The translations under genes and the position numbers were made by a program. Positions 20,302 through 28,812 of a stretch of DNA of 64,000 nt are shown here, one piece after another. The notes beneath the pieces were generated by a model that saw only the letters and a list, made by a program, of their open reading frames with translations, was not told the origin of the DNA and searched no databases. The number at the start of each line of letters is the position of its first letter. Within the stretch, counting starts at the first letter, position 1. Source of the DNA: Streptomyces griseus subsp. griseus (GTDB lineage: Bacteria; Actinomycetota; Actinomycetes; Streptomycetales; Streptomycetaceae); NCBI RefSeq assembly GCF_000720255.1, contig NZ_JOJE01000008.1, forward strand, positions 119,857-183,856, written 5' to 3'.

Positions 20302-20909
20302 TCAGTGTTTGGGGATCCTGGAGAGGAAGTCCTTTGCGCGGTCGGTGTTCGGGCGGGTGAAGAACTCGTCGGGTGTCCGGTCCTCGACGATACGCCCGTC
20401 GTGCATGAACACCATGGGGTTGGCGGCCGAGCGGGCGAAGCCCATCTCATGGCTGACGACGACCATCGTCATGCCCTCACGGGCGAGTTGCCGCATCACC
20501 TCGAGCGCCACGCTGACCAGTCCGGGGTCGAGGGCGGAGGTGCGCTCGTCGAACAGCATCGCCTTGGGGTTCCATCGCGAGGGCCCGGGCGATGGCCACA
20601 CGCTGCTGCCGGCCACTGAGAGCTGCGCCGGGTACTTGGCCGCCTGGTCGGCGAGGCCGACCCGGTCGAGGAGTTCACGCGAACGCCGGTCGGCATCCTC
20701 CTTCTTGCGACCCCGGGCCCTGACCTGACCCAACGACACGGTCTGCGGGACCGTCTTGTGGGCGAAGAGGTCGACCCCGGCCCCGGCGGGCCGATGACCA
20801 CGACCACCTCCCCCTTTCCGACGGCGAGGTCGATGTCCTGGAGGACATGCAGCTCCCCGTAGTACTTGTTGACGTCAGGTAGTTCGATCAGAGGATCGAC
20901 AACGACCAT
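20302..20909 (-). pseudogene. decayed polar amino-acid ABC transporter ATPase (GluA/GlnQ-like)
   Basis: The 5' part reads like an amino-acid ABC ATPase (KYYGELHVLQDIDL, then a damaged Walker A GPPGPG). The segment between Walker A and the Q-loop region is missing, and the frame changes to continue as LGQVRARGRKKEDA. At the ABC signature the current frame reads QLSVAGSS; shifting frame restores LSGRQQRVAIARALAM, so two small insertions that compensate each other have scrambled exactly the signature helix. Walker B (MLFDE) and the H-loop (VVSHEM) remain. No permease or binding-protein gene is adjacent. Non-functional. Confidence 0.85.
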
Positions 20910-21038
20910 GCGCAGCCCTACTCACTTTCAGCAGCTGTGTCGTGGTTGCCGCAAACTATCCAGACCTGCATGCCGGAAATGCCCGACACGCACCATTTAT
21001 TCATTAGCCGTATTTACAAGAGACCTCTGGCCACGGGT

Positions 21039-21446
21039 TCACGATTCGGCGACTTCGGCGTACAGCTGCGACAGCTCGGGCGCCCCGCTGACCGCCCACT
21101 CCTGACCGGAGGCCACGACGTCGAACTCACGGCCCGAGTCGAGCCGTACGACCGGCTGCCCGTCGGCGCGGATCTCCCAGACGGCACCGGACACCGTGCG
21201 CACGATCACGGTGCCGAGGTACAGCCCCGCGTCGTTGCCGAGCCAGGGCAGGATCTCCTCGTCACCCCGCCAGCCGGGCAGCAACTGGTCGAGTGCCTCC
21301 AACGAGGCGGCGGTGTCGTCGAGGCGTACACCGCTCCTCGACGCCTGAGAGCGGAGCAGGTCGCACTCGGAGAGGAGTTCGGCGATGCCCTCGGGATCGA
21401 AGGAGCCGGGCTTCTCACTCCGGTGGCCCAGAAAAGGGATCTTCAT
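21039..21446 (-). CDS. hypothetical small cytoplasmic protein
   Basis: 135-residue protein without signal peptide or membrane helix. It has an acidic helical N-terminal half (GIAELLSECDLLRSQ) and a beta-rich C-terminal half (LYLGTVIVRTVSGAVWEI). The fold resembles small Streptomyces DUF proteins (possibly DUF6278; from memory, not verified). Codon bias supports a real gene. No functional context is evident. Confidence 0.65.
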   Translation of the reverse strand: MKIPFLGHRSEKPGSFDPEGIAELLSECDLLRSQASRSGVRLDDTAASLEALDQLLPGWRGDEEILPWLGNDAGLYLGTVIVRTVSGAVWEIRADGQPVVRLDSGREFDVVASGQEWAVSGAPELSQLYAEVAES

Positions 21447-21545
21447 AACACCCAGCGTGTCATTCGCACCGGCGTACGCACCACAGGCGCGCGGGCGGTC
21501 GTTTCGGGGCGATTTACGCTCCGGCCGGGGGACGGGCCGGCGTCA

Positions 21546-21905
21546 TCACTGCGCGGAGGTGCGCCCTTGCGTGCGGTGGTCGTAGTACGCCCACGCGGTC
21601 GCCGCCATCACGGCCGCGAGCCCGACGGCCAGGATCCGCACGGCGCCGCTGGTCAGGTAGGCGACGGAGCCGACGAGTCCGGCTCCGAACATCATGATCA
21701 AGCGGCTGATGAAGCGGGCTCTCGGCAGCTGGGGCTCCTCCCGGTCCTTGAGGTCGTGCAGGGCGTCATGAGCCGGATGCGCGGAACCGCGCTGGGCGCG
21801 GGCCCGGTATGTCAGCCCGTAGCTGATCAGCGCATAAAGCGTGAGAGCGCCCAGGACATGGAGCAGGACGTAGGGATCGTCGCTCGCCCCTCGTGCCAGG
21901 TACAC
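21546..21905 (-). CDS. small integral membrane protein
   Basis: 119 residues with probable helices at ~11-31 (VLLHVLGALTLYALISYGL), ~66-84 (ISRLIMMFGAGLVGSVAYL) and ~87-106. An Arg/His-rich loop (RARAQRGSAHPAHDALHDLKDREE) lies between the first two. No known family recognised. It sits upstream of an anti-sigma-like ATPase gene but is separated from it on the same strand, so linkage is uncertain. Confidence 0.65.
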   Translation of the reverse strand: MYLARGASDDPYVLLHVLGALTLYALISYGLTYRARAQRGSAHPAHDALHDLKDREEPQLPRARFISRLIMMFGAGLVGSVAYLTSGAVRILAVGLAAVMAATAWAYYDHRTQGRTSAQ

Positions 21906-21948
21906 GACACCTCTTTCCTCTCAGGAGGGCTTCACCGGTGAGCAGAAC

Positions 21949-22365
21949 TCAACTGCCGCTGCCACCATCGGCGTCGGCGGGGCGGAAGCATGCCGTGACC
22001 GTCTTGCCGTGCCGCTGGCACCTCACCCCCCACTCGTCGGCGAGCTTCCGCACGATCGCCACTCCGCGGCCGGAAGGCTCCTCCGGCTTGGGTTCACCCT
22101 GGCGCGGCAGTGTCGGGTCCTCGTCGTGGACGCTCACATGAAGGCGGTCGCCGTCCCACGTGAGGACCAGGTGCGCGTCGCTGTGCGCGTGGATGTGCGC
22201 ATTGGTGATCAGCTCGGACACCGCCAGCACAATGGCGTCGATCTTGTCCGGCTCGGCAGCGGCCCAGGGCAGGGACTCAAGACGCCCGCGTGTCCACTCC
22301 CGCCCGGCACGCACTCCCTCGGACATGGGGAACGAGTGCGCCCATCCCATCGCCTTCACCGCCAC
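21949..22365 (-). CDS. RsbW/SpoIIAB-like ATP-binding regulatory protein (HATPase_c)
   Basis: 138-residue GHKL-fold protein of the short anti-sigma-kinase type abundant in Streptomyces. The N box is VLAVSELITNAHIHAH, the G1-like motif VHDEDP and the G2 region GRGVAIVRKLADEWGV. The GTG used here has AGGAGG 9 nt upstream; longer in-frame starts lack such a site. It could phosphorylate STAS proteins such as those encoded near 34.9 and 46.5 kb, but no STAS gene is adjacent, so the partner is unknown. Confidence 0.8.
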   Translation of the reverse strand: MAVKAMGWAHSFPMSEGVRAGREWTRGRLESLPWAAAEPDKIDAIVLAVSELITNAHIHAHSDAHLVLTWDGDRLHVSVHDEDPTLPRQGEPKPEEPSGRGVAIVRKLADEWGVRCQRHGKTVTACFRPADADGGSGS

Positions 22366-22480
22366 TGGCCCCGGCCTCCTCACTCGTCCCCGCACCAGCA
22401 CGTGCATGCACCTAGTACCCTGCACCCGCCGCAACAGACACACGGACACGAGGACGCCGCCGTCTTGCGGCCGCAGGAGC

Positions 22481-23260
22481 TCACACGTCGAGGTCGACGA
22501 CGACCGGCGCGTGGTCCGATGCGCCCTTGCCCTTGCGCTCCTCCCGGTCGACGTAGGCGTCCTTGACCGCCTTCGCGAACGGCTCGTTGCCGTACACCAG
22601 GTCGATGCGCATGCCGCGGTTCTTGGGGAAGCAGAGCTGGCGGTAGTCCCAGTAGGTGAACGGGTGCTCGTACTTCAGCGGCCGTGGGACCACGTCCGAC
22701 AGGCCGGCCTCGCGCAGGGAGGCCAGCGCGGCGCGCTCGGCCGGGGTGACGTGGGTGAGTCCCTCGAAGGCGGCCACGTCGTGGACGTCGTCGTCCGTGG
22801 GTGCCACGTTGTAGTCGCCCATGACCGCGAAGGGGCGGCCGCCGGCCGCGTCCCCGGCGACGGCAGCCTTCAGTGCCTCGAACCACTGGAGCTTGTAGGT
22901 GTAGTGCGGGTGGCCCACCTCGCGTCCGTTGGGCACGTACACCGACCAGACGCGGACCGGGCCGCAGGTCGCGGAGATCGCGCGCGGCTCTCGCACACCG
23001 TCGTAGCCGGGGTCGCCGGGCAGGCCCTTGACCACGTCGTCGATGCCGACGCGGGAGAGCACCGCCACGCCGTTCCACCGGCCGGTCGCGTGGACGGCCG
23101 CCTCGTAGCCCAGTTCGCGCAGCTGGTCGACCGGGAACTGCTCCTCGGCGACCTTGGCCTCCTGCAGGCACAGCACGTCGGTGCCGCTGCTCTCCAGCCA
23201 GGCCAGCAGCCTCGGAAGGCGGGCGGTGATCGAGTTCACGTTCCAGGTCGCGATGCGCAT
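22481..23260 (-). CDS. xthA: exodeoxyribonuclease III (AP endonuclease)
   Basis: 259-residue member of the exonuclease III/APE1 family, acting in base-excision repair at abasic sites. Family motifs are all present: ATWNVNSI at the N-terminus, LQEAK, VYVPNG, GDYNVAPTDDD, RIDLVYG and the C-terminal SDHAPV. Length matches bacterial Xth. A paralog elsewhere in the genome is possible, as streptomycetes often have more than one. Confidence 0.93.
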   Translation of the reverse strand: MRIATWNVNSITARLPRLLAWLESSGTDVLCLQEAKVAEEQFPVDQLRELGYEAAVHATGRWNGVAVLSRVGIDDVVKGLPGDPGYDGVREPRAISATCGPVRVWSVYVPNGREVGHPHYTYKLQWFEALKAAVAGDAAGGRPFAVMGDYNVAPTDDDVHDVAAFEGLTHVTPAERAALASLREAGLSDVVPRPLKYEHPFTYWDYRQLCFPKNRGMRIDLVYGNEPFAKAVKDAYVDREERKGKGASDHAPVVVDLDV

Positions 23261-23309
23261 GCCTCACAACCTACCGGGCGGGTCCGACAACGCGGCCCGC
23301 CCGGGTTCG

Positions 23310-23945
23310 TCACACCTCCGCCGAGGCCCCGGGAGCCAGCCGCAGGTGCTCGGAACCGCCGAGGGCGCCGATCTGGTTGTCGTAGATCGGGCGGGCGAGG
23401 TCGGTCAGGAGGGCGTCGTGGATGTCGTAGGCGCGCTGCGGCTTCACCTCGCGGACGTAGTCGATGACCTCGGAGATCTTGCTCCAGGGTGCCATCACCG
23501 GCAGCATCAGCGTCTCGACGGCGTGGTCGGGGACGGTGAGGGCGTCGCCGGGGTGGAAGACGCGGCCGCCGTCGACGAGGAAGCCGACGTTGGTGATGCG
23601 CGGGATGTCCGGGTGGATGACGGCGTGCAGTTCGCCGTGCACCTGGATGTCGAAGCCCGCCGCGGTGAAGGTGTCGCCGTGGCCGACGGTGTGGACGCGG
23701 CCCGGGAAGGCGGCGGAGATCTTCTCCGCGACCGACTTCAGGGTCCAGATCCGGGCGGCGGGGTTGGCCTCCATGGCGGCCCGCAGCCGCTCCTCGTTGA
23801 AGTGATCGGGGTGCTCGTGCGTGACGAGGACGGCGTCCGCGCCGGCGGCGGCGTCCGCCTCGCTGAAACCTCCGGGGTCGAGGACGAGCGTCTGCCCGTC
23901 CTTCTCGAGCCGGATGCAGGCGTGCGACTTCTTCGTGAGCTTCAT
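23310..23945 (-). CDS. MBL-fold metal-dependent hydrolase
   Basis: 211-residue metallo-beta-lactamase-fold protein (UlaG-like subgroup). The metal motif HEHPDH is intact, with further ligand histidines in VGHGDTF, VHGELH and FHPGD. No signal peptide. It starts MKLTKKSHACIRLEK; an ATG three codons upstream is also open, but the chosen one matches the usual N-terminus. Substrate unknown. It lies between xthA and pcaL on the same strand with ~45-bp gaps, so it may be cotranscribed. Confidence 0.85.
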   Translation of the reverse strand: MKLTKKSHACIRLEKDGQTLVLDPGGFSEADAAAGADAVLVTHEHPDHFNEERLRAAMEANPAARIWTLKSVAEKISAAFPGRVHTVGHGDTFTAAGFDIQVHGELHAVIHPDIPRITNVGFLVDGGRVFHPGDALTVPDHAVETLMLPVMAPWSKISEVIDYVREVKPQRAYDIHDALLTDLARPIYDNQIGALGGSEHLRLAPGASAEV

Positions 23946-23990
23946 GGGGTCCATCCTGCCGCTCCCGCGCTGGGTCGCTCACCCAGGTGC

Positions 23991-25292
23991 TCACTCCTCG
24001 GGAGTGGTCTCCTCCCGGATGACCTGCTGTGCCACCTTGAACGCGCTGTTGGCGGCGGGCACCCCGCAGTAGACCGCGGCCTGGAGCAGCACTTCCTTGA
24101 TCTCGGCCGGGGTCAGGCCGTTGCGCAGGGCGGCTCTGGTGTGGAAGGCGAGTTCGTCGAGGTGACCGCCGGCGACCAGGGCGGTGAGGGTGACACAGCT
24201 GCGGGAGCGCCGGTCGAGGCCGGGACGGTCCCAGATCTCACCCCAGGCGTAGCGGGTGACGAACTCCTGGAAGTCGCCCGAGAACTCGTCGGCCTGCGCC
24301 AGCGCCCCGTCGACGTGCGCGTCCCCGAGCACCTCGCGCCGCACCTTGAGCCCGGCGTCGTACGGGTCCGGCCGCCCCATCACCTGGGGCGGTTCGACGA
24401 CGGCCGCGGCGATCTCGGCGATCGGCGAGGGCTGCGGGGGCGCGGCGGCCAGGACCGGCTTGACCGGGGCCGCGGGGATCGCCGTCTGGCCGGTGGTCGA
24501 GTCGTAGGCGGGCTGCCAGGCGGTGGAGAAATGCCGGACCAGGAGGTCGGTGACGGCGGCCGGCTGCTCGACCGGGACGAGGTGGGAGGCGCCGGGGACG
24601 ACGGCGAGCCGGGCGTCCGGGATGCCGGCGACCAGCGTGCGGGCCTCTGCGGGGCCGGTGACCTGGTCGTCCGAGCCGACCAGCACCAGGGTCGGCACGC
24701 CGACGCGGGACAGCTCGTGCCGTACGTCGAACGCGGCGAGCGCCTCGCAGGCCGCGATGTAGCAGCCGGGGTCGGTGGTGCGGACCATCTGCACGGCCCA
24801 GTCGGTGATCGCGGGCTGGGCGGCGGAGAACCCGCTGGTGAACCAGCGGTCGGGCGCGGTGCGGGCGATCGGGTCGAGCCCGTTCGTACGGACGATCACG
24901 CCGCGCTGCCGGAACTCGTCCGCGGTGCCGAAGCGGGGGGAGGCGGCGTTCAGCGCGAGGGAGGCGACTCGCTCGGGGTGGCGCAGGGCCAGCTCGACGC
25001 CGACCGCACCGCCGAGGGCGCAGCCCGCGTAGCCGAACCGGTGCACGCCGAGGCTGTCGAGGGTGGTGAGGAGCCGGGCGGCGAGGTCACCGACGGAGCC
25101 CGCGGGATACGCCGGGGCCCCGCCGTGGCCCGGCAGGTCGAACCGGAAGACCCGCCACTGCTTGGCCAGCTCCGGGACCTGCCGGTCCCACATGTGCCAT
25201 GTGGTACCCAGTGAGGGACCCAGGATCAGGACGGGAGCCTCTTCTGGCCCGTCAAAGCGGTATTGCAGGGTGTTCGGTGGTGTCTCGCTCAC
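23991..25292 (-). CDS. pcaL: PcaL-like fusion: 3-oxoadipate enol-lactonase + 4-carboxymuconolactone decarboxylase
   Basis: 433-residue bifunctional protein of the protocatechuate branch of the beta-ketoadipate pathway. Residues ~1-260 form the alpha/beta-hydrolase enol-lactonase half; ~320-430 form the carboxymuconolactone decarboxylase half (RSRSCVTLTALVAGGH, EIKEVLLQAAVYCGVP). In the nucleophile elbow the sequence reads GCALGG, with Ala92 where GxSxG enzymes have the catalytic Ser, so lactonase activity is doubtful unless this subfamily differs. No other pca gene is visible; an IS110 element lies ~26 bp upstream and would separate it from any operon promoter. A GTG at 25316 is an alternative start. 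Confidence 0.85.
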   Translation of the reverse strand: MSETPPNTLQYRFDGPEEAPVLILGPSLGTTWHMWDRQVPELAKQWRVFRFDLPGHGGAPAYPAGSVGDLAARLLTTLDSLGVHRFGYAGCALGGAVGVELALRHPERVASLALNAASPRFGTADEFRQRGVIVRTNGLDPIARTAPDRWFTSGFSAAQPAITDWAVQMVRTTDPGCYIAACEALAAFDVRHELSRVGVPTLVLVGSDDQVTGPAEARTLVAGIPDARLAVVPGASHLVPVEQPAAVTDLLVRHFSTAWQPAYDSTTGQTAIPAAPVKPVLAAAPPQPSPIAEIAAAVVEPPQVMGRPDPYDAGLKVRREVLGDAHVDGALAQADEFSGDFQEFVTRYAWGEIWDRPGLDRRSRSCVTLTALVAGGHLDELAFHTRAALRNGLTPAEIKEVLLQAAVYCGVPAANSAFKVAQQVIREETTPEE

Positions 25293-25324
25293 CCTTCTGA
25301 GCCTCTCATCTGTCACGACAGCCC

Positions 25325-26440
25325 CTATGAGCGGGGGGCTGGCTGTAGCTGTCTTACCAGGTGGAAGACCTCCCGGGCCGCGTAGCGTTTGAGGCAGCGG
25401 ACGATTTCGCGCCGCGTCTTGCCCTCCTTCATCCGGCGCTCGTAGTAGTCCTGAGTGCGCGGGTCGACCCGCAGGCGGGTGAACACGATGCGATGGAGCG
25501 CAGCGTTGGCCCGCCGGTCGCCGCCACGGTTGAGACGACGCACCTGCCTGCGCCCCGAGGAACGCTCCACGGGACTGACCCCGCACAAAGGGGCGAAGGA
25601 CGCTTCACTGTCCAGCCGTTCCGGGTTGTCCCCCACCGTGATCAGCAACGTGACCGCCGTGTCCGGGCCGATTCCCACCACGTCGAGCAGTTGCGGGGCG
25701 TGGCATTTCACGAGCCGGGCCAGACGAGCATCCACCTCCCGGATCTGCTCGGAGAGCTGGCCAATCCGGGATGCCAGCAGACCCAAAGTGATCCGGGTGG
25801 CCCGCAGCACCGACTCCTCGCCGACATCCTCGCGACCGCTCACGTCGGTGAACCGTGCACAGGTGCGGAAGAGTTCGGCATTACCCAGGCCGACCAGCTC
25901 TTCTCGAAAGGCGGGATCGGCGATGACGAGAACGGCCTTGAGCTGGTTGATGGTCTGGGTTCGGGCTTTGACAGCCAACGCCTTCGTGAGTTTGTACATC
26001 CTGGCGATCTGCACCGGCCCGTCGCCCGATTTGGCACGCGCGCAGGCCCGCCCGCTCAATACGGCTCGCGCCGCGTTCTGGGCATCGAGCGGGTCAGATT
26101 TGCCGCGCCGACGGCGGTCCGCCCGGTCCATCCAGTTGACGTCAAACACGTCCACGCCCTGGGCCAGCAGATAGCGGGACAGGGATGCCCCGTAGGAGCC
26201 GGTCCCCTCCACCCCGGCCCGCCTCAAGGCTCCCGACTTCCTGGCCCACTCCAGCAGATCCCGATATCCGGCAGCGCTGGCAGGGAACTCGTCGGTGGCC
26301 AGCACCGCCCCCGTCAAGGAGAGCACCGAAGCCACATGGGCATCACGATGTGTATCCACTCCCAACACCACCTCCCCCGCAGGGCGGCGACGGCGGGACT
26401 TCGGAGCAGGCGACGTACTGGACGTGGTCGAATTCGCCAT
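25325..26440 (-). CDS. IS110-family transposase (DEDD recombinase), copy 1
   Basis: 371-residue recombinase. The N-terminal RuvC-like DEDD domain shows GVDTHRDAH, GVEGTGSYG and KSDPLDAQNAARA. The C-terminal Tnp_20-type domain carries LCGVSPVERSSGRR with the catalytic serine region, followed by HRIVFTRLR. AAGGGA lies 7-8 nt before the ATG. The TAG stop is embedded in the element-end motif CCCCTA. IS110 recombinases act with an element-encoded bridge (seek) RNA. Intact and probably active. Confidence 0.93.
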   Translation of the reverse strand: MANSTTSSTSPAPKSRRRRPAGEVVLGVDTHRDAHVASVLSLTGAVLATDEFPASAAGYRDLLEWARKSGALRRAGVEGTGSYGASLSRYLLAQGVDVFDVNWMDRADRRRRGKSDPLDAQNAARAVLSGRACARAKSGDGPVQIARMYKLTKALAVKARTQTINQLKAVLVIADPAFREELVGLGNAELFRTCARFTDVSGREDVGEESVLRATRITLGLLASRIGQLSEQIREVDARLARLVKCHAPQLLDVVGIGPDTAVTLLITVGDNPERLDSEASFAPLCGVSPVERSSGRRQVRRLNRGGDRRANAALHRIVFTRLRVDPRTQDYYERRMKEGKTRREIVRCLKRYAAREVFHLVRQLQPAPRS

Positions 26441-26469
26441 ACTCGATCCCTTCCCGGTCTTATGACATG

Positions 26470-26632
26470 TCGCGTTGCCGGTACCGGACCGCGTCGGGCG
26501 GTCAGAATCGTGAGGACGCCACAGCGATCGGCAGGCCCCTATCGGGACACGCCCCGCCAGTCCGGTACACCGACCGACAACGCACCATCCCCGGCCAAAG
26601 GCCGACACTGTGACAGCGGGACACTTCGGTCA
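26470..26632 (-). ncRNA. candidate bridge/seek RNA segment of IS110 copy 1
   Basis: Non-coding segment upstream of the transposase, conserved in copy 2 and at 44.2 kb (tcgcgttgccggtacc, gtcagaatcgtgaggac, caggcccctatcggga blocks) although no protein is encoded. In IS110-group elements this position holds the bridge RNA. RNA status is inferred, not seen. Confidence 0.4.
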
Positions 26633-26638
26633 CAGCCC

Positions 26639-27751
26639 CTATGAGCGGGGTGCTGGTTGTGGCTGTTTGACCAGGTGGAAGACCTCGCGGGCCGCGTAGC
26701 GTTTGAGGCAACGGACGATTTCGCGTCGGGTCTTGCCCTCCTTGATCCGGCGCTCGTAGTAGTCCTGGGTGCGCGGGTCGACCCGCAGGCGGGTGAAGAC
26801 GATGCGGTGGAGCGCGGCGTTGGCCTGCCGGTCGCCACCGCGGTTGAGGCGACGGAACTGCCGGCGTCCCGAGGAACGCTCAACCGGGCTGACACCGCAC
26901 AGCGCGGCGAACGACGCCTCACTGTCCAGCCGTTCCGGGTTGTCCCCCACCGTGATCAGCAGAGCGACCGCCGTGTCCGGACCGGTCCCCACCACGTCGA
27001 GCAGCTGCGGGGCGTGGCATTCCACGAGCCGGGCAAGACGAGTCTCCACGTCCCGGATCTGCTCGGAGAGCTGGCCGATCCGGTGAGCCAGCAGGCCCAA
27101 TGTGACCCGCGTGGCCTGCAGCACCGACTCCTCGCCGACCTCCTCGCGACTGCTCGCGTCCGCGAACCGCGCACAGATGCGGAGGAGTTCGGCATTGCCG
27201 AGTCCGGCCAGTTCTTCCCGCAAAACGGGATCAGCGGTAATGAGGACGGCCTTGAGCTGGTTGATGGCCTGGGTGCGGGCTTTGACCGCCGACGCCTTCG
27301 TGAGTTTGTACATTCTCGCGATCTGCACCGGCCCGTCGCCCGTTTTGGCCCTGGCCCGGGCCCGCCCGCTCAACACGGCTCGCGCCGCATTCTGGGCATC
27401 GAGCGGATCCGATTTACCGCGCCGCCGACGATCCGCCCGGTCCATCCAGTTCACGTCGAGCACGTCCACGCCCTGGGCCAGGAGATAGCGGGACAGGGAC
27501 GCCCCATAGGAGCCGGTCCCCTCCACGCCGGCCCGCCCCACGCTTCCCCACTTCCTCGCCCACTTCAGCAGATCGCGGTATCCAGCCGCGGTGGCCGGGA
27601 ACTCGTCGGTAGCGAGCACCGCCCCCGCCAAGGAGAGCACCGAAGCCACATGGGCATCCCGGTGCGTGTCCACGCCCAGCACCACCTCCCCCGCAGGGCG
27701 ACGACGGGCCCGCGCAACAGGCGTCGTTCCGGGCAGTGTCGAACTGCACAT
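26639..27751 (-). CDS. IS110-family transposase (DEDD recombinase), copy 2
   Basis: 370-residue recombinase, very similar to copy 1 along its length, with the same DEDD (GVDTHRDAH, KSDPLDAQ) and serine (SPVERSSGRR) motifs. It differs mainly at the N-terminus (MCSSTLPGT instead of MANSTTSST) and at scattered positions, so the pair diverged before or after tandem insertion rather than being an exact recent duplication. AAGGGG precedes the ATG. The TAG stop again lies in CCCCTA. Confidence 0.93.
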   Translation of the reverse strand: MCSSTLPGTTPVARARRRPAGEVVLGVDTHRDAHVASVLSLAGAVLATDEFPATAAGYRDLLKWARKWGSVGRAGVEGTGSYGASLSRYLLAQGVDVLDVNWMDRADRRRRGKSDPLDAQNAARAVLSGRARARAKTGDGPVQIARMYKLTKASAVKARTQAINQLKAVLITADPVLREELAGLGNAELLRICARFADASSREEVGEESVLQATRVTLGLLAHRIGQLSEQIRDVETRLARLVECHAPQLLDVVGTGPDTAVALLITVGDNPERLDSEASFAALCGVSPVERSSGRRQFRRLNRGGDRQANAALHRIVFTRLRVDPRTQDYYERRIKEGKTRREIVRCLKRYAAREVFHLVKQPQPAPRS

Positions 27752-27780
27752 GCCCGTTCCCCTTCCCGTCCGATGGCGTA

Positions 27781-27936
27781 TCGCGTTGCCGGTACCGGGC
27801 CGCATTGGACGGTCAGAATCGTGAGGACGCCACAGCTATCGACAGGCCCCTATCGGGACACACCCCGCCAGCCCGGCACCGGCAACGCACCGTCCCCGAC
27901 CAACAGCCGACACCGTGTGATCGAGACACTTCGGTC
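27781..27936 (-). ncRNA. candidate bridge/seek RNA segment of IS110 copy 2
   Basis: Counterpart of the copy 1 segment, with the same conserved blocks and some clustered differences (for example cagctatcgacagg versus cagcgatcggcagg) that could correspond to guide loops. RNA status inferred. Confidence 0.4.
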
Positions 27937-28115
27937 AGAAATATCATGAGTCAGGCCATGGGCCCGGGACAGCACCCGCCCATCCTCCCGCCCCCATCTC
28001 GCTATCGCCCCAGAACCGCAGGACATGCTCAATCCCGCGCATGCAACACCCCGAACCTGATCCCGGCCGAGCACAACAGCACACGAAGGCGAGCGGCACG
28101 ATCAGGTGTCGCCAG
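27781..28115. repeat. 335-bp direct repeat, copy 1 (IS110 outer end plus flank)
   Basis: Runs from the IS110 non-coding end through ~180 bp of flank (ggacatgctcaatccc, cacgaaggcgagcgg). It recurs almost colinearly at 44199-44536. The flank portion therefore belongs to a larger repeated unit or to a conserved target, not to chance insertion. Confidence 0.8.
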
Positions 28116-28812
28116 GGGCAAGCCCTGGGACCTACCTCGTCGCCACCTTCCGAGCGCCCACCCGGGAAACCCCAGCCCCGGCAAAATGGCCCTCTACCAG
28201 AAACGGCACCCTCATCGGAATCGCCACCAACCTCAGCCCCCAATGCGGCTCCTCCTCCCTGCCTCTCACTCCGGGCTCAGCTCGTCGGACCCATCAGGAA
28301 CGGGAGCCCTCTATCGTCCGCGGCATCATCGACGCCTGAGCCACAGTCCGGCAGCACGGTCCCCGTTCCGGCCCGCGACTTGCCAGCACCGAGGTCGGGC
28401 ACGAGAGTCAGCCACCCCCGAAGGCCGGTGTGGCTGCTGATTCCACATGATGAGTCATCGGGAAGATGTCGGCTTCGGCGAAGTTCGTTAGGGCACAGGT
28501 CAGAGCCCATTTCACGGCCCGCTGTACCACGAGCGTCATGAGCAACAGCCCCCTCGCCGAGGGATACAGGCGAGGCTGCCTCAACTCGTCCACGGCGGTT
28601 CTCCCGCCTGGGCCGGCCTGGGTACCGGAGTGCACAGCACCGGCTCCGGCAGCATCCACGTCACAGGCACCAGTCTTTCTGCCGAGCCCTGGGGTGCCGT
28701 TCTTCTGCCGTCGCCTCCCGAATAAGGGATAGGGGTAGGCGGTGATCATCCATATGGGTTAATTCAGGCGCCTGGCCTGCCGCCCGGGAATCGGTTCGCT
28801 CACCGTGGAGGC
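28116..28812. other. gap without recognised gene
   Basis: About 700 bp between the repeat and the terpene synthase. Short open frames exist on both strands, but none has convincing codon bias, ribosome site or family motif. A promoter for the terpene genes should lie at its right end. Confidence 0.5.

Larger units (their letters stand above)
25318..26632 (-). mobile_element. IS110-family insertion sequence, copy 1 (tandem partner)
   Basis: Element of ~1.3 kb. Its transposase-proximal end (acagcccctatgag) abuts pcaL flanking DNA, and its other end (cacttcggtca) meets the beginning of copy 2 with no spacer. Ends were set by comparison with copy 2 and the element at 56-57 kb. No terminal inverted repeats or target duplication, as expected for IS110. 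Confidence 0.75.
26633..27936 (-). mobile_element. IS110-family insertion sequence, copy 2 (tandem partner)
   Basis: Close relative of copy 1 in the same orientation, joined head to tail. The junction reads ggtca-cagcccct. Its outer end (cacttcggtca) is followed by flanking DNA containing tcatgagtcag, also found at two other IS110 ends in the window. Confidence 0.75.

Noticed and set aside
28116..28812. Small genes between the IS110 repeat and the terpene synthase
   Set aside because: Open frames exist on both strands but overlap each other and show no ribosome sites, codon bias or motifs.
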